From assembly GCA_007118555.1 (NCBI GenBank), contig SKRJ01000060.1, positions 1 to 11,399 on the forward strand: DNA of 11,399 bases, in the 5' to 3' direction. Made by a program: the position numbers and the translations under genes. Position 1 is the first letter of the stretch, and every line of letters starts with the position of its first letter. The notes under the pieces are model-generated. The model did not search any database and was not told the origin of the DNA. It worked only from the letters and a program-made list of their open reading frames with translations. The DNA is from Anaerolineae bacterium. GTDB taxonomy: Bacteria > Chloroflexota > Anaerolineae > UBA1429. This document shows positions 1-6,593 of this stretch, piece by piece.

Positions 1-773
1 ATGACAGGCAGGGTCATCTTGCGCGTGGCCAGATCACTGGCGGCCGACTTGCCGGTGATGGCGGGGTCGCCCCAGATGCCCAGCAGGTCGTCGGTCAACT
101 GGAACGCTAGCCCCAGATGGCGTCCAAAGCGGCCCAGCGCTCTGGCCGTGGCCGCATCCGCATCGCCGAGCAGGGCGCCGATACGGGTGGATGCCGCAAC
201 CAGCGCCGCCGTCTTGCCGGCGATCATCTCGCCATAGGCCTGCTGGGTGACGTCCAGCCGCCCCTCAAAGGAGATGTCCAGGTGCTGGCCGTGACAGAGG
301 GCCAGGCAGGTCTCGTCGAACTGCTGGGCCACCCTCAGGATGGATCGCTCGCGATAGCCATAGTCGCGCAGCCGATAGAGGGCCAGACGCGCCAGGGTCC
401 ACATGGCGTCACCGGTGTTGATGCCCTGGGCCAGTCCCCACAGCTTCCACACCGTCGAGCGATTGTGGCGCAGGGCGCTATTGTCCTCGATATCGTCGTG
501 AATGAGCGAAAAGTTGTGCACCAGCTCGATGGCGGCTGCGGCGGGGATCGCTCGCTCCCAGATGCCGCCCACCGCCTCGCAGGCCAGCAGGCAGAGCAGC
601 GGCCGCAGGCGTTTGCCCCGTACGCCCTCGAGGGGGGCGCCGTCGGCATCGGCCCAGCCCAGGTGGTAGCGCATCATGTCGTACAGCGGCGCGTGGACCG
701 GAGCGGGGGCGCGGACGATCTCTTGCAGCTCGGCCTCGATGGCGTTGAGATAGGGCGCGTGATCAAGAGCCAT
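1..773 (-). CDS. Polyprenyl diphosphate synthase (GGPP synthase-like), C-terminus cut by window edge
   Basis: Condenses isopentenyl diphosphate with allylic diphosphates to make a longer trans-prenyl diphosphate in the cytosol. 257 codons are visible; the gene runs off the left edge. The first aspartate-rich motif is HDDIED (D93, D94, D97), without the two-residue insertion of E. coli IspA, and is followed by a TVWKLWG segment. The second motif is QLTDDLLGIWGD (D228, D229) with Gly at the fifth position, a known variant in actinobacterial and Chloroflexi members. The downstream GKSAASDLATRKMTLP block is also typical. Phe88, five residues before the first motif, together with the absent insertion resembles type I GGPP synthases, so a C20 product is a reasonable guess but unproven. 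The ATG at 773 follows GAGGAG inside the upstream isomerase gene and overlaps its stop by 11 bases, implying translational coupling. Confidence 0.9.
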   Translation of the reverse strand, partial: MALDHAPYLNAIEAELQEIVRAPAPVHAPLYDMMRYHLGWADADGAPLEGVRGKRLRPLLCLLACEAVGGIWERAIPAAAAIELVHNFSLIHDDIEDNSALRHNRSTVWKLWGLAQGINTGDAMWTLARLALYRLRDYGYRERSILRVAQQFDETCLALCHGQHLDISFEGRLDVTQQAYGEMIAGKTAALVAASTRIGALLGDADAATARALGRFGRHLGLAFQLTDDLLGIWGDPAITGKSAASDLATRKMTLPV

Positions 774-1791
774 CGGCGGCGCTCCTCGAGTAGATGCGCT
801 CGGGCGCAAGGTCGTCGACGGTGCGAGCGCCGGTGCAGAACATGGCGATGGCCAACTGTCGCAAGATGACCTCCAGCGATTGTAGCAACGCTTCCTCCGA
901 GTCCAGGGCTGCCAGCAGCAGGGGCCGGGCCATGCCCACCAGGCTGGCGCCCAGGGCCAGGCACTTGGCAACGTCTACGCCCGACCCGATGCCGCCGCTG
1001 GCGATGAGGGGCAGGTCGGGGCAGGCGTCGCGGACCTGCACCAGGGACTGGGCCGTCGGCAGGCCCCAATCGTCAAAGGCGCTGGCGATCTCGCGCTCCC
1101 GCTCCGACGCCAGGCGATAGCCCTCGACGCGGCTCCAGGAGGTGCCGCCGCTACCGGCTACGTCGATGGCTGCGACGCCAGCGTCCTGCAGGCGGCGGGC
1201 CGTCGCGCCGGTGATGCCCCAGCCCACCTCCTTGACGATCACAGGATACTCCATCCGGCGGCACAGGGCCTCGATCCTGGCCAGGAGCCCCGAGAAATCG
1301 GTGTCGCCGCCGGGCTGGATCACCTCCTGCAGGGCGTTCAGGTGCAGGACCAGGGCATTGGCGCCGACCGCCTCGACGGCGCGCCGGCAATCGTCGACGC
1401 TCATGCCATAGTTGAGCTGCACGGCGCCCAGATTGGCGAACAGGAGCACATCGGGGGCCAAGTCGCGCACCTGAAAGCTGGCCATCTGCGAGGGATCGTC
1501 CAGCGCCACCCGCTGCGAGCCCAGCCCCATGGCGAGGCCCAGCGTCTGGGCGGCCCGGGCCAGCCGCCGGTTCAGGTCCGCGGCGCGGGATGTACCGCCG
1601 GTCATGGCGGAAATCAGCAGGGGCGCGCCCAGCGCATGCCATAGGAAACTCGTATCGAGAGAGACATCGGCGAGGGCCATCTCGGGCAGGGCGCACGGCA
1701 CCAGGGCATAGCGCTCCAGTCCCGTGGTGTGGCGCGAGCGCACATCCCGGGTGGCCGCGATCTCCAGATGCTCCTCCTTGCGATCACTCAC
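763..1791 (-). CDS. fni: Type 2 isopentenyl-diphosphate delta-isomerase (FMN-dependent)
   Basis: Interconverts isopentenyl and dimethylallyl diphosphate using reduced FMN; a cytosolic TIM-barrel enzyme of about 340 residues, here 342. Family blocks in order: [10 protein letters not shown] near the N-terminus, SAMTGGT (61-67), GLGSQR (89-94), [10 protein letters not shown] (120-129), HLNALQE (150-156, with the Gln-Glu pair that binds Mg in this family), [18 protein letters not shown] around Lys187, [12 protein letters not shown] (phosphate/FMN loop, from about 212) and SGGIGSG (265-271). The start is a GTG at 1791 preceded by AAGAGG; the frame stays open back to an ATG at 1923, but that extension crosses the promoter and lies outside the family's N-terminus. 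Its TGA lies within the first codons of the polyprenyl synthase, so the two form an isoprenoid operon that supplies and elongates prenyl units. This enzyme is most needed where IPP comes from a mevalonate-type route, which some Chloroflexota use. Confidence 0.95.
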   Translation of the reverse strand: MSDRKEEHLEIAATRDVRSRHTTGLERYALVPCALPEMALADVSLDTSFLWHALGAPLLISAMTGGTSRAADLNRRLARAAQTLGLAMGLGSQRVALDDPSQMASFQVRDLAPDVLLFANLGAVQLNYGMSVDDCRRAVEAVGANALVLHLNALQEVIQPGGDTDFSGLLARIEALCRRMEYPVIVKEVGWGITGATARRLQDAGVAAIDVAGSGGTSWSRVEGYRLASEREREIASAFDDWGLPTAQSLVQVRDACPDLPLIASGGIGSGVDVAKCLALGASLVGMARPLLLAALDSEEALLQSLEVILRQLAIAMFCTGARTVDDLAPERIYSRSAADGS

Positions 1792-1828
1792 GCAAGCACC
1801 TCTTGTTCCTTTTTGTGACGTTGCTTCC

Positions 1829-1857
1829 AGTGTAGTCCTGGCCCGACTGCCTGTCAA
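1829..1857 (-). promoter_or_regulatory. Sigma-70-type promoter of the isomerase/prenyl synthase operon
   Basis: On the minus strand a perfect -35 TTGACA (1857-1852) is followed by a 17-base spacer and a -10 TACACT (1834-1829, four of six matches). A transcript would start near 1822 and give a leader of about 30 bases ending in the AAGAGG site before the GTG at 1791. It lies in the 152-base gap after the ABC exporter genes, so the isoprenoid operon is probably its own transcription unit. Confidence 0.75.
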
Positions 1858-1943
1858 TAGGCCGTCTGCGACCCAAACCGCACACGGCGTAACGAACGTT
1901 GCCTGGGCGGCAATGGTGGACACAGGATCTTGGCTGACGAGAC

Positions 1944-3002
1944 TCAGCCCCGGGCCGCGGCCCTAGACGCGACCACCGCGGCACCCAACCCGGCCACCAC
2001 GATCAGGCCGCACAGGATGGCGACATCCCCGACGATATCGCCCCAGCCCGCGCCAAACAGGCTGATCTCGACGATGGGGCCCAACATATAGTAGGTGGGA
2101 AAGAGACGCGCCACCCATTGGGGCAGCTCGGGAAAGAGGTAAAAGATGGCGGGCGCATAGAGCAGTATGCCGATGGCCTTGACGACGGTGAACAGGGTGC
2201 TGATATCGTGCACCAGGGTGCCCAGGATGACGCCACCCTCGGCGGCCAGCAGGGCGCTCAGCGCCACCAACCCCATCATCAGCCAGGGGTGCGCGCCAAA
2301 GGCCTGGTTCAAAGCCAGGATCACGATGCCCATGACGGTGGTGATCAGCATCCCGACCGCTGCCTTGCTGATCAGGACATCGCCCAAGGTGACGGGGGTG
2401 ATGGTCAACGCCCCCAGCGTGCGCCCCTGCTTTTCCTGGACCAGTGACGTGGCGGGCACCATGGTTCCACCGATGATGATGGTCATGATCACCACGAGGG
2501 GAAAGAGCCGCTCGGCCCACGGGACCGCCTCGCCCTCGCCCAGCAGCGTGGTCTCGACCATGACGGGTATCTCGCGCCCGGCCAGGTCCATCATCTGGCG
2601 CAACAGGGCGGTGGCCAGCGTGGTTCGGTCCCGGATGAGGCTTTCGCCCCAGACATAGGCATCGACCGCCACCGGGTGACCGGCGGCCATGGCCTCATCC
2701 ATCCCGTCCGGCAGCACGATGCCCATGTCGAGGGCGCCTGCCTCCACATCGCGCACGAGCAGCGCGGCATCGTCATAGGTGCGCACGGACAGATAGTCGA
2801 CGTCGGCCAATGCCCCCGGCAACGCCGAGGCACCGAGGTCCACGACGCCCAGGCGCGGCGCGTCGGCGAACAGGGTGCCCAGCAGCAGCGAGATCACCAG
2901 GCTGGCCACCAGTGGGATCACGATGGCAAAGACGATGATCACGCTGCGAGAAGTATGCAAGAGGTCCTTGGTCAGCAACGCCAGTATGCGCCTTGCTCTC
3001 AT
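1944..3002 (-). CDS. ABC-2 type transporter permease, second of a pair
   Basis: Membrane subunit of an ABC exporter, 352 residues. One membrane segment near the N-terminus (about 20-44) is followed by a soluble, presumably extracytoplasmic, domain of about 120 residues, then five more segments (about 167-187, 212-232, 239-262, 270-291, 325-346). The loop EKQGRTLGALTITPVT (190-205) is the conserved coupling-helix region of ABC-2 permeases. The ATG at 3002 follows GGAGG and overlaps the preceding permease's TGA as ATGA; the frame is open further upstream to 3365, but that part only reads the preceding gene out of frame. It probably pairs with the neighbouring permease as a heterodimer driven by the shared ATPase. 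The substrate cannot be told; drug, lipid and sodium exporters all share this fold. Confidence 0.9.
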   Translation of the reverse strand: MRARRILALLTKDLLHTSRSVIIVFAIVIPLVASLVISLLLGTLFADAPRLGVVDLGASALPGALADVDYLSVRTYDDAALLVRDVEAGALDMGIVLPDGMDEAMAAGHPVAVDAYVWGESLIRDRTTLATALLRQMMDLAGREIPVMVETTLLGEGEAVPWAERLFPLVVIMTIIIGGTMVPATSLVQEKQGRTLGALTITPVTLGDVLISKAAVGMLITTVMGIVILALNQAFGAHPWLMMGLVALSALLAAEGGVILGTLVHDISTLFTVVKAIGILLYAPAIFYLFPELPQWVARLFPTYYMLGPIVEISLFGAGWGDIVGDVAILCGLIVVAGLGAAVVASRAAARG

Positions 3003-4078
3003 GCGAACCTCCGCCTGAGGACGGCCACCCCCGTCCCGACAAGGACGATGTTGAATCCCAGCAGGATCAGTAGCGGCTGCCAGACCTGAGCCCAACCGGC
3101 CCCCAGATTGGCCGCCTGATGCACGACGACGGCGAGATAATGGGAGGGGATGAGCCGCACCCAGCCCGTGAACAGTCCGGGAAAGAGCACGCCCAGAGGG
3201 GGTATACTCAGAATGAGCAGCACAAGCGTGGCCAATCCTGTCACCGAGAGCATGTCGCGGGCCGAGGCTGCCAGCAGGAAACCGATGCCCGTGACGAGGA
3301 TAGAGCCCAGCAGCAGCGCGGTGAGGATGATCAGCGGCTGTTGCCCCAGGGCGCCCATGGCCCACATCACCACGAGCGCCTGGCTCAAGGCCATGAGCAC
3401 GCTGGTGAGGCCCTTGGCGACAAAGAGCTCGCCGATGCGCAGCGGTGTGGTGACCAGGGCGCGCAGCGTGCCGGTCACGATCTCTTCCGAGAGCAGCGTC
3501 GAGAGCCCAAACACCTCCATCATCAGGATGAGCACGGCGAACAGGGGGCGCATGCGGTCGCGCATGGGGAGCGGGTCCCCGGCCAGGTCCGGCCCCAGAG
3601 TCTCGGCGTGCACCTCGATCTCGAGCGGTACGCCGCTCAGCACCAGCGCCAGCCCCTCGACCAGCCCGACCAGCATGTCACGCATCTCGGGGGGCATATC
3701 GGCGCGCAGGTAGAGGCCTACCGTCGGGCGTTCCCCGGCCACGAGGGCTGCCTGCAGGTGCTGCGGCAGAACGAGCCCGGCCAAGACCTGCTCCTCCAGC
3801 ACCGCCTCGCGCAAGGCGGCATCAGACCCTAGCAGGCGCAGGTCCAGCGCCTCTCCCTCTCCCTCTTCTGCCTCCAGTAGCGCCAGGAGCGCCTCGGTGC
3901 CGTTGCCCGGCGCGTACACGCCCAGCGACAGGGTCTCGTCGAGGGTGGGGGGCAGGGCGAAATAGATCCCGATAAAGGCGCCCAGGCTGAGGACGGTGAT
4001 GAATGCAAAGAAACGGTTGCGAAAGAACAGCCGCAGGTCCTTGCCCATCAACACGCGTACCGCGTGCCAGCGCATCAT
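2999..4078 (-). CDS. ABC-2 type transporter permease, first of a pair
   Basis: Membrane subunit of the same exporter, 359 residues. Topology mirrors its partner: an N-terminal segment (about 24-42), a soluble domain of about 130 residues, then five segments (about 178-196, 222-243, 248-270, 277-298, 331-354). SEEIVTGTLRALVTTPL (197-213) is the ABC-2 coupling loop. The N-terminal KDLRLFFRNRF resembles the amphipathic entry helix of NatB/YhaP-like permeases. The ATG at 4078 overlaps the ATPase stop as ATGA and follows GAGG; a second ATG at 4075 is an alternative start. The soluble loop is acidic around residues 69-79 (EAEEGEGEALD) and differs in sequence from its partner's, so the two are paralogues with divergent outer domains rather than a recent duplication. 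Confidence 0.9.
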   Translation of the reverse strand: MMRWHAVRVLMGKDLRLFFRNRFFAFITVLSLGAFIGIYFALPPTLDETLSLGVYAPGNGTEALLALLEAEEGEGEALDLRLLGSDAALREAVLEEQVLAGLVLPQHLQAALVAGERPTVGLYLRADMPPEMRDMLVGLVEGLALVLSGVPLEIEVHAETLGPDLAGDPLPMRDRMRPLFAVLILMMEVFGLSTLLSEEIVTGTLRALVTTPLRIGELFVAKGLTSVLMALSQALVVMWAMGALGQQPLIILTALLLGSILVTGIGFLLAASARDMLSVTGLATLVLLILSIPPLGVLFPGLFTGWVRLIPSHYLAVVVHQAANLGAGWAQVWQPLLILLGFNIVLVGTGVAVLRRRFA

Positions 4079-4938
4079 GCCAGACCTCGCCCAGTGATCT
4101 GGATAAAGATATCCTCCAGGCTGGCCTCGCGGCTGTGGATCGTCACCACCTGCTCCTGGCTGAACAGCGACTGCAGGGCGCCCGGCGTCTCGGGTTCGTC
4201 CAGCACGATCTGGCGCGTCTCCAGGGCGCCGCTCTCCGTGGCCACCTGCGCCTCGACGAGACGGGTGCCATAGCGCTGCTTGAGGCTGTGTGGCGTATCC
4301 AGCGCCGCGATACGGCCCTGGTGGATGAACGCCACTCGGTCGCAGAGGCGCTCGGCCTCCAGCATGTCGTGGGTGGTGAGAAACACGGTAGCGCCCCGCT
4401 CGCGCTCCTCCAGCACCAGGTTGCGGATCGCCTCGGCGGACACGGGGTCCAGCCCCTCGGTGGGCTCGTCCAAAAAGAGGATGCGGGGCTGGTGCGCCAG
4501 AGCCCGGGCCACCATCAGGCGTTGCTTCATGCCCTTGGAGTAGGCGCCGACCCGGTCGCGCTCGCGCCCCGACAGCCCGACGCGGCGTAGCAGGGCGTCC
4601 ACGTCGAGGTTCCGCACGTCATAGAGCTGGGCAAAGAGGGCCAGGTTCTCGGCGGCCGACATCTGCTCATAGAGATTGGTGACCTCAAAGCAGACGCCGA
4701 TCTGGGCCTGTACGGCGCTGGTGTCTTGAGCGATATCCAACCCCAGCAGGAGGGCGCGGCCCTCATGGGGCCGGGACTGGCCCGTCAACATGCGCACGGT
4801 GGTGGTCTTGCCGGCGCCGTTGGGCCCCAAGAAACCGAGGATCTCGCCCTGCTTCACGTAAAAGCTGACATCGTCCACCGCCACGAGCTCGCCATAGCGA
4901 TAGGTGAGGTTCTCGGCCACGATGGCATGTTCGGTCAT
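4075..4938 (-). CDS. ABC transporter ATP-binding protein
   Basis: Cytosolic ATPase of the ABC-2 exporter (CcmA/NatA/DrrA-like group), 287 residues. Walker A is GPNGAGKT (38-45), the Q-loop region is GVCFEVTNLYEQMSAAEN with Glu84 where many relatives have Gln, the signature is YSKGMKQR (133-140), Walker B is ILFLDEPTEGLDP (153-165) and the switch histidine is His190 in LTTHD. A C-terminal extension of about 70 residues ending near DIFIQITGRG is usual for this group. The ATG at 4938 follows AAAAGGGG. It is the first gene of three with overlapping junctions, so one ATPase serves both permeases. The 70-base gap after the sulfatase gene has no convincing promoter but does hold a 16-base inverted repeat; cotranscription with the sulfatase is possible. 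Confidence 0.93.
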   Translation of the reverse strand: MTEHAIVAENLTYRYGELVAVDDVSFYVKQGEILGFLGPNGAGKTTTVRMLTGQSRPHEGRALLLGLDIAQDTSAVQAQIGVCFEVTNLYEQMSAAENLALFAQLYDVRNLDVDALLRRVGLSGRERDRVGAYSKGMKQRLMVARALAHQPRILFLDEPTEGLDPVSAEAIRNLVLEERERGATVFLTTHDMLEAERLCDRVAFIHQGRIAALDTPHSLKQRYGTRLVEAQVATESGALETRQIVLDEPETPGALQSLFSQEQVVTIHSREASLEDIFIQITGRGLA

Positions 4939-4951
4939 GGCACCCCTTTTT

Positions 4952-4967
4952 CCGTCGCAGGCGACGG
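4952..4967. repeat. Inverted repeat upstream of the ABC exporter operon
   Basis: CCGTCGC-AG-GCGACGG has perfect seven-base arms around a two-base centre, 13 bases before the ATPase start codon. On the transcript toward the ATPase it is followed by AAAAAGGGG, not a U-run, so it is not a classical intrinsic terminator. It could be an operator or a hairpin just upstream of the ribosome site. No function is shown. Confidence 0.55.
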
Positions 4968-5008
4968 CACAGGCTCCCGCACGGTCTATCCTTGGGACAC
5001 GGCGCGTC

Positions 5009-6430
5009 CTATGGCGCGGCCCAGTCCGGGTTCGGCTGCGGGATCTTGGCCTCGATGCTCTCGCGCCAGGCCACCAGCCGCGCGTGCAGCTCGGCGGTCA
5101 GCGCCGGCTCTTGCTCGGCCAGGTTGTGCGCCTCAGAGACGTCGTCCCGCACATTGTAGAGCTCCAGGCGGCCATCCTCAAAGAACTCGATCAGCTTGTG
5201 ATCGCCCGAGCGCAGGGAGCAGCCCGGCGTGCCCCCCTGGTTGCCATAGTGGGGATAGTGCCAGTAGATGGTGTCTCGCGCCAGGCTGGGGGGCGGGGAG
5301 CCGTCCGCCTGCAGCAGGGGCACGAGGCTGACGCCGTCCACATGCTGCTCGGGGAGCAGGGGCAGGCCCGCCATCTCTAACAGCGTGGGGTAGAAATCGG
5401 TGCTGGTGACCGGCTCGGCGCACAGGGTCCCGGGCTGCGCGACGCCCGGCCAGCGTACCAGCAGCGGCTCGCGGGTGCCGCCCTCGTACATCCAGCCCTT
5501 GCCCTCGGCCAGGGGCGCGTTGCAGGTCGGTGAGCCCTCGGCGGTCGCCAGGCCGCCATTGTCCGAGAAAAAGAGCACGATGGTGTCCTCGGCGATGCCC
5601 GTGCGCTCGAGGGTATCCAGCAGGCGCCCGATGTTCTCGTCAAGATGCTCGACCATGGCGGCATAGACGGGGTCGGACTGGAACATGCGGCGCTGGACCC
5701 GCAGGTGGCGCTTGTGCTCGGTGGGGAACGGCTCCCCCTCGACCATCGGGTCGATCTGGTCCAGCCCCAGGCGCCTGGCCTTGGCCTCGTACTTGGCGAT
5801 GGTGTCGGGCTTGGCCTCGATGGGGGTATGTACCGTGTAATACCAGAGGTTCAGGAAAAAAGGCTGCTCGCCGGCGCCCTCGATGAGCTCGATGGCCTGG
5901 TCGGTGAGATAATCCGTGAGGTACGTGCCGGGGGGGACGTCGGCATCCTGCAGAACGGGGATGCCCCAGGGGCTGAAATAGCCCTCGCGCCCGGGGGAGC
6001 CCGCCTCGCAGCCGCCGATATTGACGTCAAAGCCATAGTCGGTGGGGTACGCTCCCGGGCCGCCCAGGTGCCACTTGCCCACATGCCACGTGGCATAGCC
6101 GGCGGCGCCTAGGGCCTGGGCCAGGGTGTGCTCTCCCTCGGGTAGGTCCTTGCGATAGGGCACATCGATGAGCCGCCCTCGGGCGGGATGCGTCTGGCCG
6201 CCCCAATCGATCCAATCGGTGATGCCCACGGTGGCGGGGTACTTGCCGGTAACGATACTGGCGCGGGTGGGCGAGCAGACGGGGCAGGCGGCATAGGCGT
6301 CGGTAAAGCGCACGCCCTCGCTGGCCAGCCGATCGATGTGGGGCGTCTCGTAGAACGAGCTGCCGTAACAGCCCAGATCCCGCCAGCCCATGTCATCGAT
6401 GAGAACCAAGATCAGGTTCGGTTGCCCCAT
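5009..6430 (-). CDS. Formylglycine-dependent sulfatase (arylsulfatase family, S1)
   Basis: Hydrolyses a sulfate ester; the sugar or aryl substrate is unknown. 473 residues, usual for the alkaline-phosphatase-fold sulfatases. Metal ligands Asp12-Asp13 lie in LVLIDDMGWRDLGCYG; the maturation motif CSPTR (52-56) carries Cys52, which a formylglycine-generating enzyme would oxidise; GKWHLG (118-123), HTPIEAKPD (from His201) and SDNGG (289-293, metal ligands Asp290 and Asn291) are the other active-site blocks. The ATG at 6430 follows a strong GGAGGGGG site; the frame is open to 6469 but the extra 13 codons cross the operator and do not form a signal peptide. No signal peptide is seen at all, so the enzyme is predicted cytosolic. 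SPTCNAPLAEGKGWMYEGGT is the typical late lysine-bearing loop. It has its own promoter and operator-like repeat. Confidence 0.93.
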   Translation of the reverse strand: MGQPNLILVLIDDMGWRDLGCYGSSFYETPHIDRLASEGVRFTDAYAACPVCSPTRASIVTGKYPATVGITDWIDWGGQTHPARGRLIDVPYRKDLPEGEHTLAQALGAAGYATWHVGKWHLGGPGAYPTDYGFDVNIGGCEAGSPGREGYFSPWGIPVLQDADVPPGTYLTDYLTDQAIELIEGAGEQPFFLNLWYYTVHTPIEAKPDTIAKYEAKARRLGLDQIDPMVEGEPFPTEHKRHLRVQRRMFQSDPVYAAMVEHLDENIGRLLDTLERTGIAEDTIVLFFSDNGGLATAEGSPTCNAPLAEGKGWMYEGGTREPLLVRWPGVAQPGTLCAEPVTSTDFYPTLLEMAGLPLLPEQHVDGVSLVPLLQADGSPPPSLARDTIYWHYPHYGNQGGTPGCSLRSGDHKLIEFFEDGRLELYNVRDDVSEAHNLAEQEPALTAELHARLVAWRESIEAKIPQPNPDWAAP

Positions 6431-6447
6431 GACGTACCCCCTCCCTG

Positions 6448-6465
6448 TGTGTTCTGGTGAACACA
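6448..6465. promoter_or_regulatory. Operator-like palindrome at the sulfatase transcription start
   Basis: TGTGTTC-TGGT-GAACACA has perfect seven-base arms and a four-base centre. It begins one base inside the proposed -10 and covers the expected start site, 17 bases ahead of the sulfatase ATG. Position and symmetry fit a repressor site for a dimeric regulator (LacI, GntR or similar). No regulator gene is in the window. Confidence 0.6.
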
Positions 6466-6493
6466 GCATACGCCAAGGGAGGGGGCGCGTCCA
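6465..6493 (-). promoter_or_regulatory. Proposed sulfatase promoter
   Basis: On the minus strand TGGACG (6493-6488, four of six matches) is followed by 17 bases and TATGCT (6470-6465, four of six). The match is moderate, but its placement directly against the palindrome and 35 bases before the start codon supports it. Confidence 0.5.
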
Positions 6494-6577
6494 GCGGCAG
6501 AGCAGGATATGGAGATCCGAGCCCGCCGCCGGTCAGAGGCAGGGCTCTTGCAGGCAGCGTCGAGCTCTATCTCACTA

Positions 6578-6589
6578 GGTACGCTCTGA
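6578..6589. repeat. Left copy of a 12-base inverted repeat flanking the reductase-like gene
   Basis: The minus strand here reads TCAGAGCGTACC, identical to the plus strand at 7812-7823. The pair encloses the oxidoreductase gene and its promoter. No target-site duplication is visible outside the copies. Confidence 0.5.
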
Positions 6590-6593
6590 CTTG

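Noticed and set aside
117..869. 250-codon plus-strand open frame opposite the prenyl synthase
   Set aside because: The minus strand carries unmistakable synthase motifs here. The plus frame is low-complexity, lacks family motifs and is a GC-rich shadow.
1899..1913. TTGCC/GGCAA hairpin as terminator of the ABC exporter operon
   Set aside because: Five-base arms, a five-base loop and no U-run; expected often by chance.
1792..1923. 44-residue N-terminal extension of the isomerase from an ATG at 1923
   Set aside because: It would cross the TTGACA/TACACT promoter, has no counterpart in the family, and the GTG at 1791 has a good ribosome site directly before the conserved RKEEHLEI start.
3119..3832. 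237-codon plus-strand open frame opposite the first permease
   Set aside because: Extremely rich in His, Gln, Glu and Arg, as expected from the complement of Leu/Val/Ala-rich membrane-segment codons.
6448..6465. SOS (LexA) box at the sulfatase operator
   Set aside because: The Gram-positive LexA consensus is GAAC-N4-GTTC; here the half-sites are in the opposite order, and a sulfatase is not a typical SOS gene.
6431..6469. 13-residue N-terminal extension of the sulfatase
   Set aside because: It overlaps the operator palindrome, does not form a signal peptide, and a strong GGAGGGGG lies directly before the ATG at 6430.
6519..6547. GAGCCC/GGGCTC hairpin as terminator of the reductase-like gene
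   Set aside because: Only six paired bases, a 17-base loop and no U-run on the minus strand; too weak to call.
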